Shown: piece after piece, positions 1 to 12,300 of the stretch
How positions within the stretch are numbered: position 1 is the first letter of the stretch
Layout: every line of letters starts with the position of its first letter
Origin: Meandrina meandrites
Lineage: Eukaryota; Cnidaria; Anthozoa; Scleractinia; Meandrinidae
Assembly (NCBI GenBank): GCA_963693305.1
Contig: OY855910.1
Coordinates: 19,622,362-19,686,361, forward strand
Length of the DNA: 64,000 nucleotides
Direction: 5' to 3'
Made by a program: the position numbers and the translations under genes
The notes under the pieces: model-generated
What the model was told of the DNA's origin: nothing
Seen by the model: only the letters and a program-made list of their open reading frames with translations
Database searches by the model: none

Positions 1-481
1 AAGTTTTATTTTGAAAGCTGAGTTCTTTAAGATTGCTGGCTATGTGTACGTTTTACCAATTAAAACATCATTATTGTTTAGCTTTTCGTCCTTGTCTTTG
101 CCAGTATGTCATGGAATCTGCAAAGGTCTTTAGGTGTTCAAATCTAGCTCCTAAATAAAACAGTTATTTCAAGCTCGCAAAGACAGATAACGAAAGATAC
201 ATACGTCGGCGGGAATGGGACAACTCTCAAATACAGAATTTCTTGTAATTTATTCTTCCAGTAAACTATCATTAACCCGCAAAAAGTTATGAGAGGGCGT
301 CCATTGTGAACGGGAAACAGATTATTTTATTTTCGTTAGCCGACCAACCACTGCGGTATGGTGAAGGGAAGTACTTAAGTTAGATAGCGTATTTTATAGG
401 TCAGGTATTCTGTGTTTTCGAGATAACACGCCCACCAGTTCCACTAGACTGAGCTAATTGTCTGTTACATCAAGGCTTTAC
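1..481 (-). other. start of intron 1 of the left-edge minus-strand gene
   Basis: On the minus strand a good donor (CAAG|GTAAAG) at 482/481 opens an intron that runs off the left edge. I see no further exon, RNA gene or clear repeat in these bases. Confidence 0.5.
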
Positions 482-658
482 CTTGCAAGTGGTTCTCGAC
501 AATTTTGAGCCATGTTGCTCGACTGCCGTGCTGGGCCACTCCCCACTCTCTGAACTAGCACTTGATCTATCTTGCTCGTCGTCTTCTGAAAATCCGTCTT
601 CTTCCTTTTCATCAACGGGCGGGAAATCGATTGTAATATTTTCCTTCTTTTCTTCCAT
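482..658 (-). CDS. first coding exon of an unidentified acidic, Ser/Glu-rich protein (partial gene)
   Basis: ATG at 658-656 opens 59 codons ending exactly at a consensus splice donor, CAAG|GTAAAG, in phase 0. The peptide begins MEEKKENITIDFPPVDEKEE and is strongly acidic (EEDGFSEDDEQD) followed by a Ser-rich stretch (RSSASSESGEW); it looks like an intrinsically disordered N-terminus. There is no signal peptide, membrane segment or recognisable domain. The rest of the gene lies left of the window, so the product cannot be named. It is divergently oriented to the plus-strand gene at 2194, about 1.5 kb apart. The open frame, acidic codon bias and well-placed donor support a real exon, but no homology can be asserted. 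Confidence 0.55.
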
Positions 659-2193
659 TTTGGATCAGTTTTTTGCGCACAACCTTTGATCGCAACTGAT
701 GTCACAAAAGAGGAAATACGCAACTTTCATTTCAGTAGAGCGCGCGCTTAAAAAACGATAAAGAAAAAATAATCAGGAGCCATAATTCTTGCTTATGGTT
801 GCTGAGAAGTACTGATGATTGTGATACTATGTGCAGGTCATAATATCTGATGCACAATATCATACACGCTTTTATTTTCTTGGTCTTTAAAAGAGCTACG
901 TCACGGGGATTTTGCGGATTTTTGGTCTAAACTACTCTGAAATTAGTAGTAGGCAACTTGACCCATGAAAAACATTATCTTTGATCATCTAAAGGAAGAC
1001 ATAACCTTACTTTGCGAAGGGAAATCAAACCACGGCTTTTAATAACAATTTTTGGAAGACGTTTGGAAACAGCTTGAAAAGTTAAGCCTTACTTTTCAAG
1101 TTGCAATCCATTTCCATCCAAGCCATCCGTAGCCAAAGATGCTTGTTACACTAACAGTTTCGGTGCTTTAATATAGCAATTGTTAATTAAAATAGACCTT
1201 TATTTTTGGGTTTCCTGCGAAACATATATATATTTTGGCTGTTTAAAAATCTGTTAAAATTCGTGACCAAGCCCCTTTAATACTCCTGTTAATCTTTGTC
1301 TGGAATTCATGGTCGCACGACCGGCTTTTCTTTTGTTCAGCACCAAGAACGCAGACTGTCGCCAAGCTCTCGCCAAGTCCGATAAGAAAGTCCGCAATTC
1401 GCGGACCTCCGGTCGTTTATGTTTAATTAAATCCTCTGTGCATGCTAAAACAATCGAACTTGGCCAGAGTGCTGACCAAATAGAAAGAAAAGAGGACTAT
1501 GGAAGACCATGGGAAGGAGGTTGTTGCGTTTCCTGACCTCTGGTCAAGGGGGAAGAAGGCTCTGGGAACGAGATTGGGGCGTTTGGCGCAACCTACGCGT
1601 TAACGCGCAAACCCGTGGTCCGCTAGCGATATTTCTGGCGACATCATTCTCGTCCACATTGTCCTTTTAGTTTCTCTTACGGTCTTACCCATGCAGTGGA
1701 GCCTTGGCACGAGAAAAGAAAGAGCTGGAGGCAAAGGATTTTTTAATTAATTAGAATTTTTTGACTGGTTGTTTGAAACAAAGGAATCTTGAGCGGAGGT
1801 AAAAAACGCCATGACTCACTAATACAGTATATAGAAACATCACGACTGCATACACGAAGACCGGAAGTCCAAGAATCTATGACAGGAAATCTTTTAATTT
1901 TGTCTCTAGAGTCTGCTTTTTGTTTCTCGTGCTAAGGCCCTGCCGGCTAAGAGAAGCAAAAGATTCAGCAGAACCCTGGCACTAGCGATCTGGTGTCTGT
2001 AGTTATCTGCGAATCTCTGTTGTCTGTAGTTATCAGTACAGTTACCTGCATTTTGTACATTCGTATTAAGTCGTCGGACTTTTGGAGTGATTCTTGTCAA
2101 TCTTGTGATTGTACAATAACATCATACATTTGTCTGTTAACAAGGATTTATCCAATACCACACCCGCGTGCATTAGGTTAGCCGACATACAGC
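659..2193. other. divergent intergenic region with putative promoters and 5' UTRs
   Basis: Lies between two divergent start codons (658 minus, 2194 plus). Short ORFs here look like chance. The stretch should hold both promoters and 5' UTRs, but I cannot point to a TATA box or other element with confidence. No repeat family of this window is recognisable in it. Confidence 0.4.
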
Positions 2194-4444
2194 ATGTACG
2201 GTCATATACCTCCAAACGCTCTGCCCCCTCCGCCGATGGTGAGTTACATGTAAAACTGAAATTTTAAGTGCCATTGACAATTTTGTGAGCTTATGAATTT
2301 CTAGTCTTGCAAACGAGGGAAAACCATTCTTGGTTTGCAACCATGTGACAAGGCGGCCATGTTGGTGGGCAAAACAATAAAAACTCTTTTTCGAAGAATT
2401 TGCATGATGAAAGAGTTAATGCGGAGAAAACGCTTTGTTCTTGTCCACCAAGACCACCAGCATGGCTGCTGTGACGTCAGCTGCAAACCAGCAATTGTTG
2501 CTTTCTATTGCTCCGAAACGAGTCAAATAACAAAGACGTACTAAGCCTATTTAGCCTATTTTACCATGGCAGCTGTAAGCTTATATACGTTTTATTTCTT
2601 TTCAGGGAAATGAACAAGTTGTGTTTTTTACACCAACGCCTGGGTTAGCCCCATCTCAAAACGTTTTTGCAACACCAACTCCAATGGCTCCATCCCCAGT
2701 GCAGTTTTCAGCTCAAGGGGCACCTCAAGTCACTGGCATGTCTGTAAGTACTACACATGTACGGGTTGAAAGAAATAGAATAGACCTTATCACGGCTTCA
2801 CCTACCTAAAGACTACCTAAGAAGGCCTACCTAACTCATAATAGATTTTCTCCCAAGTATGTACTTTAGTAGAAGTTTTAGTGTGTTCAAGTATTGTGTT
2901 GGGTTTTCCTATCATCATGTATCGATGTAATCCTAACTTGCCCAGCAAGAGTCAAAGATATAGATACAGATGGTGATTATTTGCTTCTTGCGGGTTGCCA
3001 GAGCATAACAGTAAGTTTCTCTTTTAAGCCCACAGCTGCTTACGGGTGTAATCCAGTTATAGGACTCCAGGTACCAATGTGGGCACATGTTCCACAGACA
3101 CCAGCCACAGTCATTGGTAGCATGATGCCAAGTTATGCAACACAGCCATTGCAGTACCAACCGTGCTTCATGCCTCCACTACAGCATACTAACCAAGGGA
3201 TGTACTTTAACAGTCAAGTGCAGTCATACAATGTAGTTCCACAACAGTACATTCCTGTCCCTAGCCAAGGATTTAGACAACACTTTGTGATGAGGCAACC
3301 ACCAAATGTACCATACATAATGCATCATGATTATGTGCCAGTTGCTAATGCTGGGTATTCCCACACCATGGGAGGCACACCATCTCTTCAGCCTCAGCTT
3401 ATACCAAGCGACTTACACACAAGAGAGGCTGTGTATGAAATGTCTACTGTTCAACATGGTCAGTATGTACCTCAGTATTCCATGCCAATTCAACAAATGT
3501 CTGCATTTGATCAAAGGAGAGGAGGGATTTTTAATCAGCAGCAATCTATTGTAAGAGAGGAAAGAGAGATACCAAAAATCCTGCCAAATTCCGAGGAACA
3601 GGGTGGAATAAATGTTTTCCATTCATTACAGGAAGAACAATCTAGTGAGTTGTATAAACCAGTGAATTGTCCCAGGAGTAGTGCTGATACAGTAACTGCC
3701 ATGAGTGAACAAGGTCCAACTCCTCTACAACTGAACCTGTTGGATGAGGCAGAACCCACACAAGCTGATGCTTCACATTCACCAAGTGAAACGACATTGG
3801 TACCAAGTCCATTTTCTTCAGATGGTGTACAAACAGTATGCAATAGCCCATTTTGCCCAGTCCAGTCAGACACTGAGGAAAATGAATTGACAGCTATGGA
3901 AGATGATCAAATTCCAACTAAGGACACAAGTGATGAGGTAACAATTTCCCATTCTACAGTAGAACCATGCTACCTTGATAACATTGAAAGGTTGGAACCT
4001 GAGCAGCCATATGACAATAAAGCCATTAAGCCATCCAATGAAGAACAGTACTCCTTTCATAAAACCAAACATCTACTGCAAGAAGACATGTGCAGTGTTG
4101 AAAATGTGGCCATTCATTCTTCTTCCTTGCTATGTGAAGTTACATCACAGTATTCCTCTACTAAAGACTCTCTTGAAACTTGTGTTGCAAGTGAAAGTAT
4201 CACAAGTGCTAAGCAAAATCAACGCTGCCACCACCAGCGGCCAATACGGTCCCTTATTGATACACCAGTTTATAACACTGCTCACAGTAGAGTCCTCAGT
4301 CAACTCACACAGCCAAATCATTCATCTGTGCGACCACACAAAGGAATCACACAGCGTCCTTTAACAACCCATTTCAGGCAGCTGTTCAAACCCATACCTT
4401 TCAGTTGCAAAAAGGAAGTCAAGGAAATTAAGAACACAAAATAA
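2194..4444 (+). CDS. uncharacterised Pro/Gln/Met-rich low-complexity protein, three coding exons, 532 aa
   Basis: Inferred exons 2194-2238, 2606-2743 and 3029-4444, all phase 0, with donors ATG|GTGAGT and TCT|GTAAGT and acceptors TTTTCAG|GGA and CTTTTAAG|CCC. The protein starts MYGHIPPNALPPPPM, continues with TPTPGLAPSQN-type repeats, then a Tyr/Gln/Met/Pro-rich half (about residues 62-230) resembling prion-like or RNA-granule proteins in composition only. The middle is acidic and Ser/Thr-rich, and the last 70 residues are basic, ending in a KKEVKEIKNTK tail. No folded domain, signal peptide or membrane helix is visible. The long final exon is open upstream to 2894, so an intron-retaining form is possible, and an alternative acceptor exists before GTACCAATG near 3072. 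I do not recognise the family; it may be lineage-restricted. The stop overlaps an AATAAA. Confidence 0.7.
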
Positions 4445-5177
4445 ACTTTGTGTTGAAGCTATCTTCACTGAAGTATATCTCGTGTCTATATTCATCTTGT
4501 TACTTATTCGATACTTATGTCAAACTTAAAGGACTATAGTCAGTCATGCCTTTGTTTTTGTTGACAAGTGGGATTTTTGATATTATATTTCATGCACTGG
4601 ATCTCAATGAACAAGATTGTGGTGAAACTGCTTAAGGTAATTTATCAGACTTTCAGCGACACAATGTGCAGCAATGCAAAGTATCAGATTTCACCTCACC
4701 ATACAATTTTCATAATAATTTTAATGTCAGTCAAAATGGCAGAATTCATGGATTTCAAGGTGTGGCTGACCAAGATCCTTTGAATGGTGTTTGGTTGTTT
4801 TATGAAGGTATTTCTACTTTTAACATGTAGTCTGTGCTAGTCTTGTCACAGGCTAGTTGTTTCTCTTGTAATGTAATTAACATACTAATTAGGTCATTTT
4901 CTGGGTCCAAAGATTAGTTCTGCAGTTGCTTGGTTACTTTAAACCAGCTCTAATGGCAGCTTAATATAATCACATTCTGGCTACAGTGTTTTGCTCTCCC
5001 TGGGCCAGCAATAACAGTTTGAAGTTCTCACTGCTCATGGGACAAAATGACAAGTACCTAAACTTATCAAGGGTTCAAAATTTACATGGCCATTGACAAA
5101 CTTGCAAAATGGGAGAAGCAGATGAAATTCAAATGCAAGGAGACAAGTAGTGGGTTTGGTGTACTCTGCATGCACCA

Positions 5178-5384
5178 CAGGGTTCATGCAGGTCATGGAA
5201 AACCTGGAAAGTCATGGAATTTTAGAATTTCATTTCCCAGGTCTTTTTGCAAAGAAAATGGTAAAAACGTACCCAAAACAAAAGATGATTTCCAAGAAAA
5301 TGGTCAAATTTAGGTCATGGAAAACTTAGAGAAGCCATGTAAAACGTCATGGAATTTCAAAAGCTCGAAAGAGTACAAACCCTG
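5178..5384. mobile_element. short CAGGGTT...AACCCTG repeat element rich in the word GTCATGGAA
   Basis: Starts CAGGGTTCATG and ends ACAAACCCTG, the end format of many hAT-like elements. It contains about five copies of GTCATGGAA(A/T) or close variants. I could not find a convincing target duplication, so the boundaries and class are tentative. Confidence 0.4.
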
Positions 5385-6468
5385 CATTGTATCAGCATCC
5401 TTGTTATTGACTCACAAACTTACCAACTTGCCTTGCTTTAAAACAATATTTTGTTTTATATTATGTAGTGATTTTTTAGCCTTTTTTAATTAATGTATTT
5501 CTTATGCCCATTTAAAATCAAAAGCAAGATAATTTGTGAAAAAACATAAAAACAAAAAAGAAAAAAAATAGCTGCTTGAAAAACATTTTTCACCTTTAAT
5601 TATTTTGTGAGTGAAAAGAAGTCCTTCTAGCAAATATTTGGCAGTGGGGTTAAAAGTTAAGTTTGAGCCCTCCTAGCAAAGAAACTTGGCTGTAAGTCAA
5701 GCCTTTTCCTTTTGCTCTTGAAACATCCAAAGATTTGAAGAATGGCATATTTTAGACAATAATGAGATGCACATAACAACCTTCTTTATTTCTAAAGGAA
5801 ACAAAGTGCACAAAAAAAATGGTGGGAGTATACACCTAAAAACATTAAAGGGCAATTAAACTATAACAAGAAGTTGGCAGCAACTTAAAACCGTGCTTAT
5901 ATTTTTTGCTAATTAACAGCTTTTTTTCTCAAAATTCACGCTTTAATTTAATCTGTTTGCACTATGAGTAAAGGGCTAGCAAAGTAATCATGCGAGTCAC
6001 ACAATCCGAGGCTTACGTTATCCATGGCTATCTTTAGCTTGGGGTTTTTTCCCTTGTAATGACGTAACCCCTGCACGTTTGGGCATACTCAATTATTTAC
6101 TTCAGCAAATATTTCATTTCCCTTCCCATCTCTAAACTCGCTTCGATGAAACAGCCAAAGAATTCACTTCGACTGCCAAAACCCACAAGAAATACTCACA
6201 GGAGTGCAAATAAATTAATGACCATGGCTTCTTCTGATAAAAACTTCCAAAGAAAACAATCTTATTTGTCAGGTAGCGAAAGTGAAACCTGCAGCATCAG
6301 CACATTCCATGGCTGATGTAATACCTTTTTTAGTATATTCAAATTATATTCCCTTTGAATCCAACGCTTCGATAACTGCGTTTCAAAAATTAACTCCATC
6401 TTTGCTAATTAACTTTCTTCCTCAAAAGTCACGGTTAAGATTTCTTTTGTGTCTCAGAGTTAAGTACT

Positions 6469-6556
6469 ACAGTGGAAACCCGTTAATATGGACACCAAGG
6501 GGACAGGCCAAATTGTCCGTATTAACGGGGTGTCCGTGTTAAGCAGGGTCTCAGAA
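6469..6556. repeat. interspersed repeat fragment with GTCCGTATTAACGGGG words
   Basis: Contains CCCGTTAATATGGACACC followed by GTCCGTATTAACGGG and GTGTCCGTGTTAAGC, a partly inverted and partly tandem arrangement of a roughly 15-bp word. I recognise this type as a common dispersed repeat in invertebrate genomes. Class not assigned. Confidence 0.4.
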
Positions 6557-6924
6557 AAAAGTCACGGATACATGTTTTCTTGACGCAAAGACGAAGGCAA
6601 ACGTTTTCATGGCCAGAAAACGTTGTTTAATTGTACTGTAACTGTAACAAATGCAAACTGTGAACTCTCTGACTAAAATTAATAGTTTTTACGAAAACCT
6701 TACGATCTAGTCATACTCTCGAACTAAACTTAAACTCAACAGTGAAATTATTTGACAATGTCGCAACTTTACTATATACAAGAAATAAAACCCATTTCAA
6801 CAGCAACAGAACGTTTTCTATAAAGTTTCCTTTGTAACTGAAACTCGTAACCGTTCTTAAACTCTACCCATGGCCGCGTGGTTAATAAAGTATTAGTCAA
6901 AACTACTGAAGCATTCTGCTAGGA

Positions 6925-7110
6925 AACGTGTGTACAATATGCAAGCCAGTGAGCCAGAAATCCCTAATCCCAATAAAATAGGCTACAGAAGCTGCCTAAA
7001 CAAACCCTAGGCTAAACCGGAGTGCTTTTTAGGCTAACCAATTTGTTATTTAATAAGCTAATCTTAAGACTCGCGAGCCATGTTAACCATGTGAGCAAGA
7101 AATCCCTTAA
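6925..7110. repeat. dispersed repeat shared with 63290-63470
   Basis: Shares diverged text with the right end of the window, for example ATATGCAAG, GCCAGAAATCCCTAATCCCA and CTAAACCGGAGTGC. It is AGCTAA/AAGCTT-rich. No ends or target duplication could be defined. Confidence 0.4.
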
Positions 7111-7825
7111 CCCAGTGTAAGCTTACTGCAAGCTTCCTAAGCTTTAAGTATACCTTCTATGTGCAAGAGTTTTAAGGCAAATCACTTAACATACATAGCT
7201 TATAAATGCCATTTGCAGAATCAAACCCTTCTTGATTAATGAAAGTCATCAATTATTTTTTTAAGCAGAGTGTATCGGCCATTTTGATAACAGAAATGTC
7301 CCAAATTATAAACAGTCTTACACTTAGTGAAAGTCATTTCATGTTAATCTATTTGCAACTCCAAGAAAAAAGCTTAAAATACAATGCAAAGCAGCTAGGG
7401 TATTTTTGATGAAACTGAAGGTGTCTGCACGTGAGTTATGATGAGGCAATGTCTTGTGAATTTGATACATCTTTTCAATTGAGATTGAAACTTGGTCAAG
7501 ATTACACATTCAAACCATCCTACAGTTATGAGGTTTTATTTCTATTAACTTGAAGTTGATAAATTATGAATGAGTTTTAGAGAATAATTGATATGCATAA
7601 CATAAACTAGACAAATCTGACTGTGTCCAGCTGCTACTGGGTCAAACAGTTTTCATAAAAACATTACACTAAGTACGTCAATGTTACTTGTTTCTGTTCA
7701 TCTTTTATATTAAGTGAACATGCAAAAAGAATTAAAGTGTTTGTTATTTCTATCACAAATGAGGCATAGTCTGAATACTAGTAACAAATGGAAATAAGTG
7801 TATAAAATTAGCTTTATAATCATAT

Positions 7826-8110
7826 TTGGGAAGGCGTGGTGGCCTCCAGATTGAAGAGTCTGGGTTCTAGTCCTCGCTGCCAGGGTTATTGTGTTGTGTT
7901 CTTGGGTGACATTTTACCCTTGATCATAGTGCCTCCCTCCACCCAGGTGTATAAATGGGTACTGGCAAAATAATGCTGGGGGGAGGGGAGGGGTGGAGGT
8001 AACCCTGCAATGGACTGGCATCCCCATCCAGAGAGGAGAAGAAATACTCTTATTCACTTAATGCTACAGAAACCAGGATAAGATCAGGCTGTATGGGCCA
8101 CTTGGCTCAA
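7826..8110 (+). mobile_element. SINE-like element with conserved CACCCAGGTGTATAAATGGG core
   Basis: A tRNA-like head (GGCGTGGTGGCCTCCAGATT ... GGGTTCTAGTCCTCGC) is followed by a body with TTCTTGGGTGACA, CACCCAGGTGTATAAATGGG, a G-rich tract and AACCCTGCAATGGACTGGCA. The head has a B-box-like GGTTCTAGTCC. The body text matches a SINE family I know to be common in cnidarian and other invertebrate genomes; the family name is not asserted. Confidence 0.6.
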
Positions 8111-9319
8111 ACACAGACTATATATCATATATATGGCACATACAACTTCACAACAACCCAACTGTGGGCATTAATTGTTACAAACGTAAACATCCATAAT
8201 TCACTTGATGCCTTTTCATGTGCATGTATCATTATTCTCAACAGCAAAAATAACAATGTGAAGAGTGCTTAGCAATTCAACTCTCTTACCCAGTATCTTG
8301 ATTTAGTAATTCAAATATATTTCGGAATTAAAATTTTCTGTTTATTATTAGATAATTATATATTTACTGTACATTTTGCTGTTTGCCCTTGTCCCCCTCA
8401 CCCCCCGAGAAGATGGTTCATTCTGTCTAATAAATAGCCATCCACTCCCAAACACAGGTTAAAATGTGTAAACGGTACATGCTGATATTATAAACCATTG
8501 CAAAACAGCTGCATTTTTAGGAAGCCATAACAGAAAACATGCACAATTATTCTCTTACAAAAGTGTTGATCAGGAATTTCTTTGCAGTATTATTAGTTTG
8601 TATTTAATAAGAGATCTAAAAAGAAATTCACAAAAATGACTGAACAAGTCTCCCAAACATACAACTATGGGTCACATTTTGATTTCGCTCTTAATAACTT
8701 CTTCTGATTATATACCCACTATTGTAGGGCTTATGCTTTGTACTTTATGTTGTTACTGTATATACTCTGTTCCAAATCTAAACCCAAACATTTTTAAATC
8801 TCAACATTCCTTTGGATAAATAAGCCCCCTACTCCCCCCATCAAAAATAAATGAAAACAAAGCCCACTTTTTGGGCAGGTACAAGGCCAGTGTATATTTA
8901 TTTATTATCAGAATTTGAACTTATTTGAACAATGGGAGAGCATTTCACAACTAGATTTAATCTTAGCTGGTTATGCCTTGAGCACCTTCAGCTTCTCTCA
9001 TTCTACTTTCAATCCCAACTTCCCATGTAAATCCAAAAATAAACAAACACAAACTTAGCAATGACCAAACTTTACTGACTACAAGGTAATACTCAAGGTT
9101 CATATAATCAACATTCATTTAGACAGAGAAAGGTTTTGCCATAGATGAAAAGATCATGCTATTCATAAACACACAATACAAGTAAGTAGCCACTGACAGT
9201 TACAATGGGTCCAAATTGTAACAAAAAACAGTTATTCTGACTTTCATGAGCTGTCATTCAAAATATTAAAGTCAATCTTGGCCCTTGTTTGTTCATACAC
9301 TGTACCACAGTCAAAAAAC

Positions 9320-9325
9320 TTTATT
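9320..9325 (-). terminator. NDUFA5: polyadenylation signal of NDUFA5
   Basis: TTTATT on the plus strand reads AATAAA on the minus strand, about 28 bases after the NDUFA5 stop codon (9355-9353). The position suits a short 3' UTR. Confidence 0.55.
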
Positions 9326-9352
9326 CTGCATTCATTACTACCATGCAGACTA

Positions 9353-12300
9353 CTATGGCCAATTCCATTGGTTTGCAGGTGGGGGATTTTGAAGAGGTTC
9401 CCATGGTTGCCACTCTTGCATTTTCTTTGCTAAGGAAAACTCATCCTCTGCCTATAAATGGAAGATGGGTGTGATAATTGTTATAAAAAACAACAAATTC
9501 TTGCAATGTACACGTATTACACAAAAACAAAAAACAACCATCAGCGAAGGGTAGAGAAAGTAAGGAATGGCATACAAAATTAAAAAGTTGCAGGTCACTG
9601 AAATTAAAATGAATTTGACAGTCAGAGATTGGCACAGGTACACACAAACCATTTGGTTTTGATGATTAACATCTGCATTGTTAGCCTCAGTCAAGCTGTC
9701 CATACAACAGCAGATCTTGAAACGTTTCCACAATAGTTGTTATCAGTTTTAAGGCAGACGAGATCAGTCTCCATTGCTTCCTTTGAATTCTAGTTTTAAC
9801 TTACTGCATTGAAGTGCATTGGCCTCATAATATTTTATCACCTGTTTAATAACTTCTTCAATTTGTCCAGCTCCAAGTTTCTTCTCAAGTGTTGGTATGT
9901 CATTCTCCTAAATAAAACACAGTTTTAGCACTTCAAGCGATCACTAAGGGTGCATTCAATTGACCTTATTCCAGAATAAGAATAAACAGAATAACCAAGA
10001 ATGTCTGTTAGATTGAGTCACTATTCCAAATCTGGAATCCAAGCATTCTGGTCTGGGGAGCAGAAACTATAATAATTTTTTTTTTTTTTTGGGGGGGGGG
10101 GGGGGGGGCAAATTCCGACCAGGAACACTGTCAGAAAGTCAGAGTTGAAACACACATGGGTTTGACTCCTGCCTGAAAGTCATATTGTTTTCTTTATCCC
10201 AAGCTTGTAACAACTAAATTTACAGCTTTGTCATTTCATTTACCAAGCTTAAAATGTACCATCTTTCTGCCACTATCAAGTTACTTGCTTGGCAGGAAAA
10301 TCTACTGTACAGGAAGTCTGAACAAAACTTAATTCAACACAGCACCATGTACCATGCTTCTTCTCCTTCAGTCTCCACACACAATGTTTTGACACAGTAT
10401 ATTTGATCCTAGCAGGATGCTTTGACACAGTATGTCAATCCAGCAGGATGCTTTGACACAGTATGTCAATCCAGCAGGATGCTTTGACACAGTATGTCAA
10501 TCCTACCAGGATGCTTTGACACAGTATGTCAATCCAGCAGGATGCTTTGACACAGTATGTCAATCCTAGCAGGATGCTTTGACACAGTATGTCAATCCTA
10601 GCAGGATGCTTTGACACAGTATGTCAATCCAGCAGGATGCTTTGACACAGTATGTCAATCCTAGCAGGATGCTTTGACACAGTATGTCAATCCTAGCAGG
10701 ATGCTTTGACACAGTATGTCAATCCAGCAGGATGCTTTGACACAGTATGTCAATCCTAGCAGGATGCTTTGACACAGTATGTTGATCCTAGCAGTTGAAT
10801 GATGAATGTCACTTATGAATCTAGTAAATGACCTACAAGCATGGGCATATTTTGTTGGAAAACTCCTAAAAGCATGGCCTTAATAACTGTTAAATACATG
10901 TTAGTACCCCCGTTCCTCCTTTCAATGTTGCAAAATGGTAAGCCGCTCTCGTGTGTCAGATGGTTGTTTTCTTATCAACATTGCATAGGGGTGGGGAGGG
11001 GCAAAATGTGTGTAAATAATATTTTTTCCAACACTTGTGACCATGGCTGTAGCTTGCTAGATATATCACTATATGACTAGTTGGAGCATATCACGTTTGT
11101 TCAATGGTCATGGGTAGTAATACGTGCACATTTGTAAGGTTAGCAGCAGCTTACATTACATTGCATAAGAATGTTCAAATTAAACAGCAGACTACATTTA
11201 GCATACCTGCTCCACAACACCTAGTCTTTGTTTGGTAATCTGTTCTGTATGTATCCGGTACTGAGCGCTTTTTGGCATGCTTCCCAGCACTTCCAATGTA
11301 TCTTTATACAATTTTGTAAGAGCCTTTTAAGGAAGAAATTCAATATAAGATAATGCTCCAGCACTCATTCATTGGTTAATTTTTATCACCAATTACTTCA
11401 GATACCTTGCAACAAACTTTATTGATTTAAACAGGTGTACAATCAGAACGGATATTACACAGATTGTGGACATTAGCTTGGGTTGAGGTGATGCTAACCA
11501 ACTGGCACTCTCCCAACAATTAAAAGTTACGTTTGTGAGCCTTCTTGGTCACTTCTACCAGTTCTTCTATTTTATTTGTGTTTGTCACTGGTATCACGCT
11601 ACCTGGCAGATCACTTTTAAGCTCTAGAACCTTATTTAAAGCTTTTAACACTTTTCTGTTCCAGCAACCCAGCTGAAGTTTTCTTCGTGTGTCTGTATTT
11701 TTGAGCAAAATTCCCCCACATCATCCTTGCCTTCATGTTTGGAAGGCCTATTTAGTTTCTCTCATTCTAAACTTGGATTTTCCCTCATCTGTAGTCTACT
11801 CTTGATCATTTTGGTTGGTTACTATTGCATAGTAAATAACCAAAAGGACAATGGAATACAAAGGAAAATACCATATAATTTGATAATAAAAACAATATTT
11901 GACCAAGTTTATGTTAAATAGTCCTTTTCACTTTGCAGGGATGAAAATAAATCTTCTTAAGGAGATTGCTCAGAAATAAAACTTGTCGACCAATTTTTGA
12001 AACTCTCCCTAAATGTTCCCTACCAATCACTGTCTCAAAAAATACAATAAAAGAGACCTTATTTGTTCTTATTGGTTCACCTTACATTTTGCAGTAACTG
12101 GAAGCAAAGTTTATTAAAGAAATACTTAAACAAATAGTTAGGTAGATAAGAAAGTCCCTAGCATAAGGAATAATGTTATATATAACTTATAGAAGAAAAA
12201 CAAACAAATCTAAATTATATTGAATCAGTGCTGTTTTCAAGGTCATAATTTGTTTTCCCTCCGATTAATTGTTTTCATTGCCCAACTCAACAAGGAAAAT

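Larger units (their letters stand above)
4445..9352. other. intergenic region between two converging genes, mostly repeat fragments
   Basis: Downstream of the plus-strand gene and downstream of NDUFA5, whose stop is at 9353. It holds the repeats listed separately at 5178, 6469, 6925 and 7826. Elsewhere it is AT-rich sequence with no coding signal on either strand. Small ORFs at 4568, 5086 and 6282 have no splice support or homology that I recognise. Confidence 0.6.

Noticed and set aside
10435..10617. 60-codon ORF with repeated ILCQSILL peptides
   Set aside because: Entirely produced by the 31/32-bp minisatellite; no start context or splice support.
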